The position numbers and the translations under genes were made by a program. This document shows, piece by piece, positions 17,455 to 26,860 of a stretch of DNA of 32,141 bases (within the stretch, counting starts at the first letter, position 1; every line of letters begins with the position of its first letter). Source of the DNA: an uncultured Synechococcaceae cyanobacterium (GTDB taxonomy: Bacteria; Cyanobacteriota; Cyanobacteriia; PCC-6307; Cyanobiaceae); NCBI GenBank assembly GCA_902537275.1, contig CACBAW010000010.1, positions 1-32,141 on the forward strand. The letters run 5' to 3'. Below the pieces are notes generated by a model. The model searched no databases. It was given only the letters and a program-made list of their open reading frames with translations, and was not told the origin of the DNA.

Positions 17455-18363
17455 TCAAAAAAGCCCTTTTTTTATCAAATCCAAATTATGCTCAAGCATT
17501 TTTATATAGGAACTAGCAGGCCCATTATCATCAGATAATGAATCAACAAAAAGATTTCCTCCAAAATTAGCTCCTGTTTCGTTTGCAACAACCATTTGAG
17601 ATTCGTTACTTACAGTACTTTCGCAAAATACAGATGGAACATTTTTTTCTTTAACTAGTGAGATTGTTTTTGCCATTCTTTTAGGAGTAATTTGACTCTC
17701 TGCATTAACTGGCCACAAATAAACTTCCTCTAATCCATAATCATTTGTTAAATATGAAAAAGCACCTTCACAACTTACTAGATACCTCCTATCTTTATTT
17801 AATTTATTAATAAAAAGTGAAAATTCTTTATCTATTTTAGATAGTTTTTCTTTATAAATTTTTCCATTTTCTTCAAATAATATCCTTTTGGATGGTCTCA
17901 ATTCTGATAAAGAATCCACGAGAATATCTACGTATAGGATCCCTCTTTTTGGAGAAATCCAAGCATGAGGATTGGGTTTCCCTTTATAAAAATCTTCACT
18001 GATAAAAATAGGATCTAAATCTTTGGCGACAGTAATTCTTTTAACTTTTAAATTAGAAACAAATTTTTCAGCCCATAATTCAAATCCAAATCCATTATCA
18101 ATAAAAACAAAAGCATTAGAGGCATTTACCAAATCGCTTGGTGTTGGTTGGTAACCATGAACTTCAACTCCAGGTTTCGTTATTGATCTAATAATAAAAT
18201 CATCTTTAGCGACATTACTAATTATGTCTGCTAAAACAGTGAAACTTGCTAAAATTACTTCTTTAGTTTCATTTTTATTTGATATTCTCTTACATGATCC
18301 TGAAGCAAGAGAAAGCAAAAGTATCAAACTTAAAAAAATAATATTTTTTCTCATATTTAACAT
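17455..18363 (-). CDS. mntC: Mn-type metal-binding lipoprotein of ABC transporter
   Basis: Periplasmic solute-binding protein of cluster A-I, 302 residues, with an N-terminal hydrophobic segment ending in SGSC (C24), probably a lipoprotein anchor. The predicted ligand set is H69 (EVHGYQP), H133 (NPHAW), E199 (SCEGAFSY) and D274 (FVDSL). Two His plus Glu and Asp is the Mn-type pattern; ZnuA proteins use a third His and a His-rich loop, both absent here. Two further cysteines, C198 and C247, match the pair that forms a disulfide in Synechocystis MntC. The start is ATG with AGGG four bases before it; M4 is an alternative. It is 11 bases downstream of the DUF697 gene. Confidence 0.88.
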   Translation of the reverse strand: MLNMRKNIIFLSLILLLSLASGSCKRISNKNETKEVILASFTVLADIISNVAKDDFIIRSITKPGVEVHGYQPTPSDLVNASNAFVFIDNGFGFELWAEKFVSNLKVKRITVAKDLDPIFISEDFYKGKPNPHAWISPKRGILYVDILVDSLSELRPSKRILFEENGKIYKEKLSKIDKEFSLFINKLNKDRRYLVSCEGAFSYLTNDYGLEEVYLWPVNAESQITPKRMAKTISLVKEKNVPSVFCESTVSNESQMVVANETGANFGGNLFVDSLSDDNGPASSYIKMLEHNLDLIKKGLF

Positions 18364-18374
18364 TCATCCCTAGA

Positions 18375-19709
18375 TTATGAACTAAAAGATAGTTTCATAA
18401 GTGGTTTTCTAAGATCAGAAATGAATCCTTTCCAATTTATTTTTTCTTTTTCAAAAGCTTTTTCAACAATTTTCTCAGAATTTTTCTTTATAAAATCCAA
18501 ATCAGGTTCTTCTACCCCTTTTGTTATTGCCATAAAATCAGCCAAAGAACTTGATACTACTCTTGTTAAGTAAGCAGCACTGACAGCCTGAAATGTTCCA
18601 GAGACAAGCCAATTAGGGCCATGTAATTTTGTTATGCCAATTATAGTCTGTCCACTCCATTCAACAACTCCCTGAGCAATTGCAGTTTTTAAAATCTCTT
18701 TGGATACTTTATCTAAAATTTCAGGAGACCAATTACATCCCCAGATTGACTTAATTTCTTTAATCATTAAAGAATTTAGTACTGTCATTGCCATAACATC
18801 AATTGATGGGATAGGAGATAAAAAAACAGTTGTTGCGACAAGAATTTGATTTTTTCTTTGTATACCTTTTAACTGCATTCTTCTTATCCCTTCAATTTCA
18901 GATTGCCAGGCAACATGAAGTTCTTTCAGAAGCCTTTTTTTTGTATTTACAATATTTTTAGATGAACTTATAAAAAACTTCCTTAACGATAAAGGTATAT
19001 ATGTTATTTCATTCTTATTCACATCTAAAGTAATAATTTTATTTATAAAGTCACTTGAAATTTGGGACTTTAGATCTTCTATCTGATTTTTGGCTACTAT
19101 TTCGTTAGAAGTTAAAGCCACCAACCAGATTGGCATATTTTTAGGAAACTTTTCCAGCCATAAAAAATCATTTGCCGACAAAGGCAAGTTTATAAAATAT
19201 AAGATTGCATCACTCTTCAAAGCTTCTTCTGGAATAACTTGAGAAGAATTGTATTTAGGCAGTTTTTCGTATAAATCAAAGTCAAACTTTTCTTCTTTAA
19301 AATTACTTTTCAAAACAGATTGAAAACTTTGATAATCTTTTTGTCCAATAAAACTTATTTTTTCTTTTTCACATCTATTAAGGATCGATTCAAGAATTTT
19401 TTGTCTTTTTGAATTATGTTTTTCTAATTCATTTGTTGCTTCAAGTTCTTCAAAAAAATTTAAATCTTCATTACATAGATTTATCCAACCATCTAAATTA
19501 TTTGGCTCATTAAATTTAGGCTTATCATTCTTCAAGTAAAAATATCCCCCCAAACACAAGGCAAAAAATCCTATTGAGCCTCCTGCAAAATGAATTAAGT
19601 CACTAACAAACCATTCCCCAAAACCTAGCAGTAATAAAATTATAAAAAGATTTTTTTTTGGAGACTTTATAAAATCCCTTAAAAGGTTGTCTTTACTAAT
19701 ATCAAACAC
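18375..19709 (-). CDS. DUF697 membrane protein with degenerate GTPase-like domain
   Basis: 444 residues. Two hydrophobic segments (about 21-38 and 42-60) anchor the N-terminus. Residues of about 105-250 follow the order of a small G domain: ISFIGQKDYQSFQ where a P-loop would be, DAILYFINLPL where the DxxG/strand-3 region lies, and PIWLVALTSNE where NKxD would be. The GxxxxGKS and NKxD residues are missing, so nucleotide binding is doubtful. Residues of about 285-405 match DUF697, with hydrophobic helices and FLSPIPSIDVMAMTVLNSLM. The start is GTG. Only 11 bases separate it from the Mn-binding protein, so it heads that operon. Function unknown. Confidence 0.75.
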   Translation of the reverse strand: MFDISKDNLLRDFIKSPKKNLFIILLLLGFGEWFVSDLIHFAGGSIGFFALCLGGYFYLKNDKPKFNEPNNLDGWINLCNEDLNFFEELEATNELEKHNSKRQKILESILNRCEKEKISFIGQKDYQSFQSVLKSNFKEEKFDFDLYEKLPKYNSSQVIPEEALKSDAILYFINLPLSANDFLWLEKFPKNMPIWLVALTSNEIVAKNQIEDLKSQISSDFINKIITLDVNKNEITYIPLSLRKFFISSSKNIVNTKKRLLKELHVAWQSEIEGIRRMQLKGIQRKNQILVATTVFLSPIPSIDVMAMTVLNSLMIKEIKSIWGCNWSPEILDKVSKEILKTAIAQGVVEWSGQTIIGITKLHGPNWLVSGTFQAVSAAYLTRVVSSSLADFMAITKGVEEPDLDFIKKNSEKIVEKAFEKEKINWKGFISDLRKPLMKLSFSS

Positions 19710-19874
19710 AATACTTTATTTTTCTAATTTTATTTTAATGCAAGTTGTGAATGAGAAAAGGGAAATTACATAAGTCGTTAATCAAAAGATAAAAATTTAA
19801 GGCTTTTAAAAAGACTTATTGCGTAACAAGATGCTAAGTTAATAGACTATTTAAATAACTTAATAAACATCGAG
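19710..19874. promoter_or_regulatory. Largest intergenic gap: divergent promoter region
   Basis: 165 bases between the GTG of the DUF697 gene (minus) and the ATG of the small basic protein (plus). On the plus strand TTGCGT (19819-19824) and TAGACT (19843-19848) with an 18-base spacer form a weak promoter candidate. On the minus strand only AT-rich hexamers such as TAAAAT are seen. I find no tRNA, stable hairpin or recognised operator. This region should control the Mn transporter operon in one direction and trpS/thrS in the other. Confidence 0.3.
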
Positions 19875-20297
19875 ATGTCTAATTCAAATTTCAGCAATAA
19901 TCCTGGACAAGAAAATTACAGAGTTCGTTCTAACAATGAAAGATCTAATTTCAGAGATAGATCAGGCGGGAGAAGAGATGGAGGAGGATTCCGTATAAGA
20001 TTGAGTGATAACGAAATGAAAGCTGTCAAATCAATACAAGAGACCTTTCAATTAAGGTCTACCGTTGCAGTTCTAGGTTTCTCTGTCAGAACACTCAGCG
20101 AAATGATCAAAGACGAGAAATTGATTGAATCAATCAAAGAATATGCAAAAAACAATAAAAACTCCTCTCCGAATAGACAATCACAAATTACTTATGAAGA
20201 AAAAACAAAAACGGCTCCTGATCCCTTTGCAAGACCAGTAAAAAGTACATCAACTGAGGAGGCCCAATCTAGCGAAGTAGAAGAGGATGTCAAATAA
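19875..20297 (+). CDS. Small conserved protein, Arg/Gly-rich head with ribbon-helix-helix-like core
   Basis: 140 residues, not matched to a named family. Residues 1-38 are low-complexity, rich in Asn, Ser, Arg and Gly (for example RSGGRRDGGG). Residues 39-88 read FRIRLSDNEMKAV... then SVRTLSEMI, which looks like a strand followed by two helices, as in CopG/Arc ribbon-helix-helix proteins. Residues 95-140 are a flexible tail ending in acidic residues. A nucleic-acid-binding role is therefore plausible but is inference. Its last 11 bases overlap the trpS start, and AAGAGG inside it serves as the trpS ribosome site, which suggests translational coupling. Confidence 0.7.
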   Translation: MSNSNFSNNPGQENYRVRSNNERSNFRDRSGGRRDGGGFRIRLSDNEMKAVKSIQETFQLRSTVAVLGFSVRTLSEMIKDEKLIESIKEYAKNNKNSSPNRQSQITYEEKTKTAPDPFARPVKSTSTEEAQSSEVEEDVK

Positions 20298-21303
20298 AAA
20301 AAGAATTCTTTCAGGAGTTCAACCAACTGGTGATTTACATATTGGGAATTGGCTTGGGGCAATTAATAATTGGGTTAAGCTTCAAGATCGATACGAAACA
20401 TTTCTATGTGTAGTTGATTTGCACGCAATTACAGCTTCATATAATCCCAAAGAATTATCCAAGAACACTATCTCTACTGCGGCTTTGTACGTTGCGTGTG
20501 GAATAGATCCTAAAATATGCTCAATTTTTGTTCAAAGTCAGATTTCAGCACATTCAGAACTTTGTTGGATATTAAATTGCATGACACCAATAAATTGGAT
20601 GGAAAGAATGATTCAATTCAAAGAAAAATCCATACAACAAGGTAATAACGTATCTATTGGATTATTTGACTATCCAATACTGATGGCTGCAGACATTCTT
20701 CTTTATGACGCTGACTTCGTCCCAGTAGGTGAGGACCAAAAACAACATCTTGAACTTGCCAGAGATATTGCACAACAGAGAATTAATGCCAGATTTAGTA
20801 AGGATAAAAATATTTTAAAAATCCCTCAACCAATCATCATGAAGAACGGTTCAAAAATAATGAGTTTAATTGATGGTAAAAAAAAGATGAGCAAAAGTGA
20901 TCCTAATGAGGGCAGTCGTATTAACTTGTTAGATCCTCCTGAAATAATCGCAAAAAAAATAAAAAGAGCAAAAAGTGACAGTTCTATTGGAATTGAATTT
21001 AACAACCCGGAGAGACCAGAATCTAAAAATCTTTTGATGATTTATTCAATATTATCTGGTAAAGAAATTTCTCAATGTGAAAATGAATTCTCAGAGACTG
21101 GGTGGGGGATATTTAAAAAATTAATTACTGAACAACTTATTGAATCACTAGAACCTATTCAGAAAAAATATAAATTATTAATTAATGATCCCTATCAATT
21201 AAATAAAATCCTTGATGAAGGGAAGGAAAAAGCTGAAGATTTGGCAAATGAGACTTTAAAAAGAGTTAAATCAAAATTGGGATTCTTTACAATGGAGAAT
21301 TAA
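20287..21303 (+). CDS. trpS: Tryptophanyl-tRNA synthetase
   Basis: Class I synthetase that charges tRNA-Trp. It has 338 residues, normal length. The ATP-binding HIGN motif stands at 18-21 in [12 protein letters not shown] and KMSKS at 200-204. [24 protein letters not shown] is the tryptophan-pocket region typical of bacterial TrpRS. The ATG lies inside the end of the preceding gene (11-base overlap) directly after AAGAGG. thrS begins 4 bases after its stop. Confidence 0.97.
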   Translation: MSNKKRILSGVQPTGDLHIGNWLGAINNWVKLQDRYETFLCVVDLHAITASYNPKELSKNTISTAALYVACGIDPKICSIFVQSQISAHSELCWILNCMTPINWMERMIQFKEKSIQQGNNVSIGLFDYPILMAADILLYDADFVPVGEDQKQHLELARDIAQQRINARFSKDKNILKIPQPIIMKNGSKIMSLIDGKKKMSKSDPNEGSRINLLDPPEIIAKKIKRAKSDSSIGIEFNNPERPESKNLLMIYSILSGKEISQCENEFSETGWGIFKKLITEQLIESLEPIQKKYKLLINDPYQLNKILDEGKEKAEDLANETLKRVKSKLGFFTMEN

Positions 21304-21307
21304 AATT

Positions 21308-23224
21308 ATGCCAATAATTACCTTACCTGATGGTTCAAAAAAGGTTTTCGAAAAATCTGTAACTATTCTAGAAATTGCTCAGAGTATAGGTGCTGGATTA
21401 GCTAGATCAACAATCGCTGGGAAAGTAAATGATGTTCTTCTTGATGCAACAATTCCTATAAATAAAGATTCCAAAGTTGTAATCATCACATCAAAAGATA
21501 AAGAAGGAATTGAAATAATAAGACATTCCTTCGCTCACCTTATTGGTCATGCAGTTAAACAAATTTACTCTGATATTAAAATGGCGATTGGGCCTGTAAT
21601 TGAAGATGGTTTTTATTACGATATTTTCTCTGAATACAGATTTACTCCTGAAGATTTAATAAAAATCGAAAATAGAATTAATAAATTAATACAAACAAAC
21701 TATGACGTTGAAATTTTACAAGTTTCTAAAGAAGAGGCAATTAAAACTTTTAAAGAAAGAGATGAGACTTTTAAATTAAGAATAATTGAAGAAATTCCTG
21801 AAGAAGGTCTCATCAATTTATACAAGCACGAAGAATATATCGACATGTGTAGAGGGCCTCACGTTCCTAACACTAGACATTTGAGATACTTTAAATTACT
21901 TAAATTATCAGGTTCATATTGGAGAGGTAATAGTGAGAATGAATCATTACAGAGAATATATGGAACTGCATGGGCAAAAGAAAAAGAACTCAATGACTAC
22001 CTTACAAGAATTGAAGAAGCGGAAAAAAGAGATCATAGAAAACTTGGTAAAAAACATTCACTATTTCATATACAAGAAGAATCTCCAGGAATGATTTTTT
22101 GGCATCCAAATGGATGGACAATCTACCAAGTACTGGAAAAGTACATAAGAGAAATACTCAAAAAAAATGATTATTTAGAAATAAAAACCCCACAAGCTGT
22201 TGATAAATCTCTTTGGGAAAAATCCGGTCATTGGGAAAAATTTAGAGACGATATGTTCACTACTGCATCAGAAAATCGAACATATGCAATTAAACCAATG
22301 AATTGCCCATGCCATATTCAAGTATTTAATCAAGGTTTAAAAAGTTATAAGGATTTACCTATTCGTCTTGCTGAATTTGGTTCTTGTCACAGAAATGAGC
22401 CCTCTGGTGCACTACATGGCTTAATGAGAGTAAGAAACTTTACTCAAGATGATGCGCACATATTCTGTACAGAAGATCAAATTCAAGAAGAAGTATCTAC
22501 TTTTATAGATCTTGTTTTCGAGGTTTATAAAACTTTTGGTTTTGATGAAATAATTATCAAATTATCAACTCGTCCTGAAAAAAGGGTAGGTAGTAAGGAG
22601 ATTTGGGATAAATCAGAAGAGGCTCTTACCAAAGCTCTCGATAATAAGAATCTAAAATGGGAACTACAACCTGGAGAAGGTGCTTTTTATGGTCCAAAAA
22701 TAGAATTTTCGTTAAAGGATTGTCTTAATAGAGTTTGGCAATGCGGAACTATTCAGGTTGATTTCTCAATGCCTATTAGATTGGATGCAACTTATGTAGA
22801 TATTGATAATGAAAAAAGAAATCCAGTTATGTTGCATAGAGCAATTTTAGGATCCTTTGAAAGATTTATAGGAATCTTAATTGAACAATATGAGGCGAAA
22901 TTTCCAATTTGGCTAGCGCCTTATCAAATAGTTTTATTAAGCATTACAGATAGAAATATTGAAAAATGTTTAAAGTTTAATGAATTAATTAATAATAATG
23001 GTTACCGATCAAAAGTTGATATAAGGAATGAAAAAATAGGATATAAAATACGAGAGGCAACTCTTGGAAGAGTTCCTTTAATTGCAGTTATTGGTGATAA
23101 AGAAGAGGAAATTAATTCAGTCGCTCTAAGAGCCTTGAATGGAAGAAATTTAGGAATTTTCAATTTACCAAATCTTTTCAAATTAATGGATGAATTAATA
23201 GAAAAAAAAGGGAGAACAGAATAA
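21308..23224 (+). CDS. thrS: Threonyl-tRNA synthetase
   Basis: Class II synthetase that charges tRNA-Thr and edits Ser-tRNA-Thr. It has 638 residues with all the usual domains. TGS is about 1-61, and the editing (SAD) domain shows HSFAHLIGH (H73, H77) and [11 protein letters not shown]. The catalytic core has [10 protein letters not shown] with a zinc-binding Cys, motif 2 in [10 protein letters not shown] and [14 protein letters not shown], and motif 3 in [13 protein letters not shown]. The anticodon-binding domain is the last 100 or so residues. It is tightly linked to trpS upstream and to glk 10 bases downstream. Confidence 0.97.
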   Translation: MPIITLPDGSKKVFEKSVTILEIAQSIGAGLARSTIAGKVNDVLLDATIPINKDSKVVIITSKDKEGIEIIRHSFAHLIGHAVKQIYSDIKMAIGPVIEDGFYYDIFSEYRFTPEDLIKIENRINKLIQTNYDVEILQVSKEEAIKTFKERDETFKLRIIEEIPEEGLINLYKHEEYIDMCRGPHVPNTRHLRYFKLLKLSGSYWRGNSENESLQRIYGTAWAKEKELNDYLTRIEEAEKRDHRKLGKKHSLFHIQEESPGMIFWHPNGWTIYQVLEKYIREILKKNDYLEIKTPQAVDKSLWEKSGHWEKFRDDMFTTASENRTYAIKPMNCPCHIQVFNQGLKSYKDLPIRLAEFGSCHRNEPSGALHGLMRVRNFTQDDAHIFCTEDQIQEEVSTFIDLVFEVYKTFGFDEIIIKLSTRPEKRVGSKEIWDKSEEALTKALDNKNLKWELQPGEGAFYGPKIEFSLKDCLNRVWQCGTIQVDFSMPIRLDATYVDIDNEKRNPVMLHRAILGSFERFIGILIEQYEAKFPIWLAPYQIVLLSITDRNIEKCLKFNELINNNGYRSKVDIRNEKIGYKIREATLGRVPLIAVIGDKEEEINSVALRALNGRNLGIFNLPNLFKLMDELIEKKGRTE

Positions 23225-23234
23225 TTTCTAAAAT

Positions 23235-24269
23235 ATGAATTTTCTCGCTTGTGATTTAGGAGGTACAAAGGTTCTATTAGGAATTTTCGAAAAAGAAATA
23301 AATAATAATTCGCCTAAGTTAATTTTCAAAAAAAAATATATATCGTCTGATTGGGATTCTTTTGAACTAATCCTAGAAGATTTTCTCAAAAAAGAATGCG
23401 AGAATATTACTCATCCTTCTTCTGCATGTTTCGCCGTAGCTGGTCCTTTATTCAAAAACAACGCAAAAATCATTAACTTGTCATGGAATATTTCTGGAAA
23501 TGATTTACAGAACAAATTTAATTTTAAAAGCTGCGAGCTAATCAATGATTTCGCTGTACAAATTTATGGAATACCTTTTTTAAAAAAAAATCAATATTCT
23601 ACTATCCAAAATGGATCCAATTATAAAGGTGCTAATAATGATTTGCATGCCATTGTTGGAGCAGGGACTGGCTTGGGGATTGCAAGAGGAATAATATCAG
23701 GAAAAAATGTAACAGTTTTAGCTAGTGAAGGTGGTCATGTTGAGTACTCCCCAAAGTCAAAATTAGAATGGGATTTGAAAATTTGGCTTAAGAATTACCT
23801 AAAAGTTGAAAGGATATCTTGTGAAAGAATTATTAGTGGCACTGGTTTATCAAGAATTGCCGAATGGAGACTAAGCAAACCTGATGCCCAAAACCATCCT
23901 TTACAAACATATTTTAAAAAAATTAAAATTTTTGATGCTGTGAGAAAAGAACTACCTGAAAAAATTTGCAATCTTTCTAAAGAAGGTGATCCGCTAATGA
24001 TTGAAGTTGAGAGGATTTGGTTAGGTGCTTATGCCTCTTTATTGGGAGATGTTGCTCTTCAAGAATTGTGCTTTGGCGGGTTATGGATTTCTGGAGGAAC
24101 AGCATCAAAACATTTCAAAAACTTTAAATCAGATTTATTTTTAAAACAATTTTTCGATAAGGGAAGATTAAAAGATATTCTTAAAACAATACCTATGAAA
24201 GTAATCTTAGATGAAGAGTTTGGACTTTTTAGTGCAGCCTGTAGAGCAAAAATGCTTTTAAAAACTTAA
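23235..24269 (+). CDS. glk: Glucokinase
   Basis: Phosphorylates glucose at the entry to sugar catabolism, using ATP. It has 344 residues. LACDLGGTKVLLGIFEK (4-20) is the phosphate-1 ATP site, CFAVAGPLF the substrate-region motif, and LINDFAVQIYGIP holds the catalytic Asp. GAGTGLGIARG, SEGGHVEYSP and WISGGTASKHF are the remaining Glk-family segments. The internal ROK-type zinc motif is absent, so this is the bacterial Glk type rather than a ROK kinase. It sits between thrS and thrB with gaps of 10 and 9 bases. Confidence 0.92.
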   Translation: MNFLACDLGGTKVLLGIFEKEINNNSPKLIFKKKYISSDWDSFELILEDFLKKECENITHPSSACFAVAGPLFKNNAKIINLSWNISGNDLQNKFNFKSCELINDFAVQIYGIPFLKKNQYSTIQNGSNYKGANNDLHAIVGAGTGLGIARGIISGKNVTVLASEGGHVEYSPKSKLEWDLKIWLKNYLKVERISCERIISGTGLSRIAEWRLSKPDAQNHPLQTYFKKIKIFDAVRKELPEKICNLSKEGDPLMIEVERIWLGAYASLLGDVALQELCFGGLWISGGTASKHFKNFKSDLFLKQFFDKGRLKDILKTIPMKVILDEEFGLFSAACRAKMLLKT

Positions 24270-24278
24270 AAACAAAAA

Positions 24279-25226
24279 ATGTCTATTCCCGAAGTAGGTA
24301 AAAAAATAAGGGTAACAGTGCCTTCCACAACTGCCAATTTAGGGCCTGGATTCGATTGTCTTGGAGCAGCATTAGATTTGTATAATGAGTTTATTTTTAC
24401 AAGAATTGAAGGTGGTGGAGATAGATTTGACTTAATAATGGAAAGTACAGATGGTAACCATTTAAGAGGAGGACCTGAAAATTTAGTTTTTAGAGCAGCT
24501 CAGAAAGTATGGGAGAGCGCAAATATGGATCCTTTCGCACTTGAAGCAAGAGTTAAGTTGGCAGTGCCGCCTGCACGCGGGCTTGGAAGTAGTGCTACAG
24601 CAATAGTTGCTGGATTAATCGGAGCAAATGCAATAATGAACTCTCCATTGTCTAAAGAAAAACTCCTTGAACTTGCCATTGATATAGAAGGTCATCCTGA
24701 TAATGTAGTTCCCTCTCTTCTGGGTGGGCTTTGTTTGACAGCCAGGTCTTCCTCTCAAAGATGGAGAATCATTAGATGTGATTGGCACGATTCAATTAAA
24801 GCTGTTGTAGCAATACCCGCAATTCGTCTAAGCACAAGTGAAGCAAGAAAAGTTATGCCCAAGAATGTTCCCATATCTGATGCAGTTACAAATATGGGGG
24901 CACTTACTTTGTTATTAAACGGCTTAAAAGCAGGTAATTCGGAACTTATAAGAGAGGGAATGTTTGATAAGTTACATGAACCCTACAGATGGAAACTTAT
25001 TAAGGGTGGATTAGAAGTTAAAGATGCCGCACTAAATGCAGGTGCACTAGGATGCGCAATTAGTGGAGCTGGACCAAGTATCTTAGCTTTATGTAAAAAA
25101 GAAAATGGTAAAAACGTCAGTCAAGCCATGGTGAAAGCATGGGAGAAGTCAGGTGTAGCTAGCAGAGCACCCTTCTTAAACGTTCAAACAACGGGCAGCC
25201 AATTTAGCACTATCTCTGGTAAGTAG
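24279..25226 (+). CDS. thrB: Homoserine kinase
   Basis: GHMP-family kinase that makes O-phosphohomoserine for threonine synthesis. It has 315 residues. VPSTTANLGPGFDCLGAALDLYN (about 14-36) is the substrate site, PPARGLGSSATAIVAGLIGAN (about 98-118) is the GHMP phosphate loop, and GCAISGAGPSILAL is the C-terminal motif 3. EGHPDNVVPSLLGGL is typical of ThrB. Base composition is a little richer in GC than neighbouring genes, as expected for a conserved protein with many Gly and Ala. It is the last gene of the trpS run; a promoter for ndhD follows. Confidence 0.96.
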   Translation: MSIPEVGKKIRVTVPSTTANLGPGFDCLGAALDLYNEFIFTRIEGGGDRFDLIMESTDGNHLRGGPENLVFRAAQKVWESANMDPFALEARVKLAVPPARGLGSSATAIVAGLIGANAIMNSPLSKEKLLELAIDIEGHPDNVVPSLLGGLCLTARSSSQRWRIIRCDWHDSIKAVVAIPAIRLSTSEARKVMPKNVPISDAVTNMGALTLLLNGLKAGNSELIREGMFDKLHEPYRWKLIKGGLEVKDAALNAGALGCAISGAGPSILALCKKENGKNVSQAMVKAWEKSGVASRAPFLNVQTTGSQFSTISGK

Positions 25227-25227
25227 T

Positions 25228-25255
25228 TTTACTTAGGCATTTTTAATGTTATAGT
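25228..25255 (+). promoter_or_regulatory. Probable sigma-70 promoter of ndhD with extended -10
   Basis: TATAGT at 25250-25255 is preceded by TG one base away (extended -10, TGTTATAGT). TTTACT at 25228-25233 lies 16 bases upstream and matches TTGACA at four of six positions. It sits in the 79-base gap after thrB, and the leader to the ndhD ATG would be about 44 bases. It is the best-looking promoter in the window. Confidence 0.5.
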
Positions 25256-25305
25256 CTCAAGCTAGTACAACTTCAACTAGAATAAAAAAATTATTCATTA
25301 TATAA

Positions 25306-26847
25306 ATGAATTTAGAATCTTTTCCTTGGCTATCATCTATTGTTTTACTGCCTTTAATTGGGGCATTAATAATGCCTTTCTTGAGTTCAAAAGAAGGAGA
25401 AGATAATTCACTCCCTAGAAATATCTCATTAAGTTTTTTATTTGTAGATTTTTTATTAATAATCAGTGTCCTTTTTCAAAAATTTAATACTTCAGATAGC
25501 TCTTTACAACTGGTAGAGAGAGCTTCTTGGTTACCATCTATAGGCTTAGAGTGGTCTCTTGGCGTAGACGGGTTATCTGCCCCTTTAGTAGCTTTAAGTG
25601 GGTTAATTACATTTTTATCGGCTGCGGCTAGTTGGAAAATTAAGAAAAAATCTAATCTATATTTTGCTCTTTTATTAGTACAAGCATCAGCACAGGCACT
25701 AGTTTTCCTTTCTCAAGATTTCCTATTGTTTTTCTTAGCATGGGAACTTGAATTAGTTCCGGTATATCTTCTTATTGCGATTTGGGGAGGGAAAAAGAAA
25801 TTATATGCGGCAACTAAATTCATTCTTTATACAGCTTTAGCTTCTTTATTAATACTCATAAGTGGGTTAGCACTCGCCTTGAGTGGTGATACTTTTACTT
25901 TAAATATTACCGATTTAACCAATAAACATGTTACTGGCAATCTAGCTTTATTATCTTATTTTGGATTTTTAATTGGTTTTGGAGTAAAACTTCCTATATT
26001 TCCATTACATACTTGGTTACCAGATGCTCATGGAGAGGCTAATGCTCCAGTTTCAATGTTATTAGCTGGAATACTCCTAAAAATGGGAGGTTATGCTCTT
26101 TTAAGATTCAATGTTCAAATACTACCTGAAGTACATCTTCAAATTGCACCTGCGTTAATTATCCTTGGAATTATTAATATAATTTACGGAGCTTTAAATG
26201 CATTTGCACAAGATAATGTCAAAAGGAGAATTGCATGTAGCTCTGTAAGTCATATGGGTTTTGTTCTGTTAGGCATTGGAGCAGTAGATGCTCTCGGGAT
26301 TAGTGGAGCAATGCTACAAATGATCAGTCACGGGCTTATAGCAGCAGCTATGTTTTTTGTTACGGGCTCTTTCTATGAAAGAACAAATACTCTTTCAATA
26401 CCAAATATGGGGGGCTTAGCAAAAGTCTTGCCAATAACTTTTGCTTTTTTCTTAGCAAGCTCATTGGCCTCTCTAGCACTTCCTGGTATGAGCGGTTTTA
26501 TAAGTGAAATAACTGTATTTTTAGGTATCACTAGTCAAGAAGGATTTAGCTCTATCTTTAGATCAATCACGATTCTAATTGCAGCTATAGGATTAGTTCT
26601 AACACCAATATACTTACTATCAATGTGTAGGAGAGTATTCTTTGGCCCCAGAATTCCAGCACTAGCTACAGTTAAAGAGATGAATGGTAGAGAATTGACT
26701 ATTGGTTTCAGCCTATTGTTGCCTACTTTGGTGATAGGTTTTTGGCCAAAAATCGCGATAAATTTATACGAATCTTCAACTAATGCTCTCAGTCAGCAGC
26801 TCACTCTAGCTAAATTGGTTGGATTAATACCAACTTTATTTAATTAA
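25306..26847 (+). CDS. ndhD: NAD(P)H-quinone oxidoreductase subunit 4 (NdhD)
   Basis: Proton-pumping membrane subunit of the thylakoid NDH-1 complex, which serves respiration and cyclic electron flow. It has 513 residues and roughly 14 hydrophobic helices. The opening [20 protein letters not shown] resembles the NdhD1/D2 type rather than the CO2-uptake NdhD3/D4 type; this subtype call is moderate. Key charged residues of antiporter-like subunits are present: E147 in [11 protein letters not shown] and K228 in [20 protein letters not shown]. Further motifs are [18 protein letters not shown] and [13 protein letters not shown]. It probably has its own promoter and is followed by the oligopeptidase gene 13 bases later. 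Confidence 0.94.
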   Translation: MNLESFPWLSSIVLLPLIGALIMPFLSSKEGEDNSLPRNISLSFLFVDFLLIISVLFQKFNTSDSSLQLVERASWLPSIGLEWSLGVDGLSAPLVALSGLITFLSAAASWKIKKKSNLYFALLLVQASAQALVFLSQDFLLFFLAWELELVPVYLLIAIWGGKKKLYAATKFILYTALASLLILISGLALALSGDTFTLNITDLTNKHVTGNLALLSYFGFLIGFGVKLPIFPLHTWLPDAHGEANAPVSMLLAGILLKMGGYALLRFNVQILPEVHLQIAPALIILGIINIIYGALNAFAQDNVKRRIACSSVSHMGFVLLGIGAVDALGISGAMLQMISHGLIAAAMFFVTGSFYERTNTLSIPNMGGLAKVLPITFAFFLASSLASLALPGMSGFISEITVFLGITSQEGFSSIFRSITILIAAIGLVLTPIYLLSMCRRVFFGPRIPALATVKEMNGRELTIGFSLLLPTLVIGFWPKIAINLYESSTNALSQQLTLAKLVGLIPTLFN

Positions 26848-26860
26848 ATTATTTTGATAA

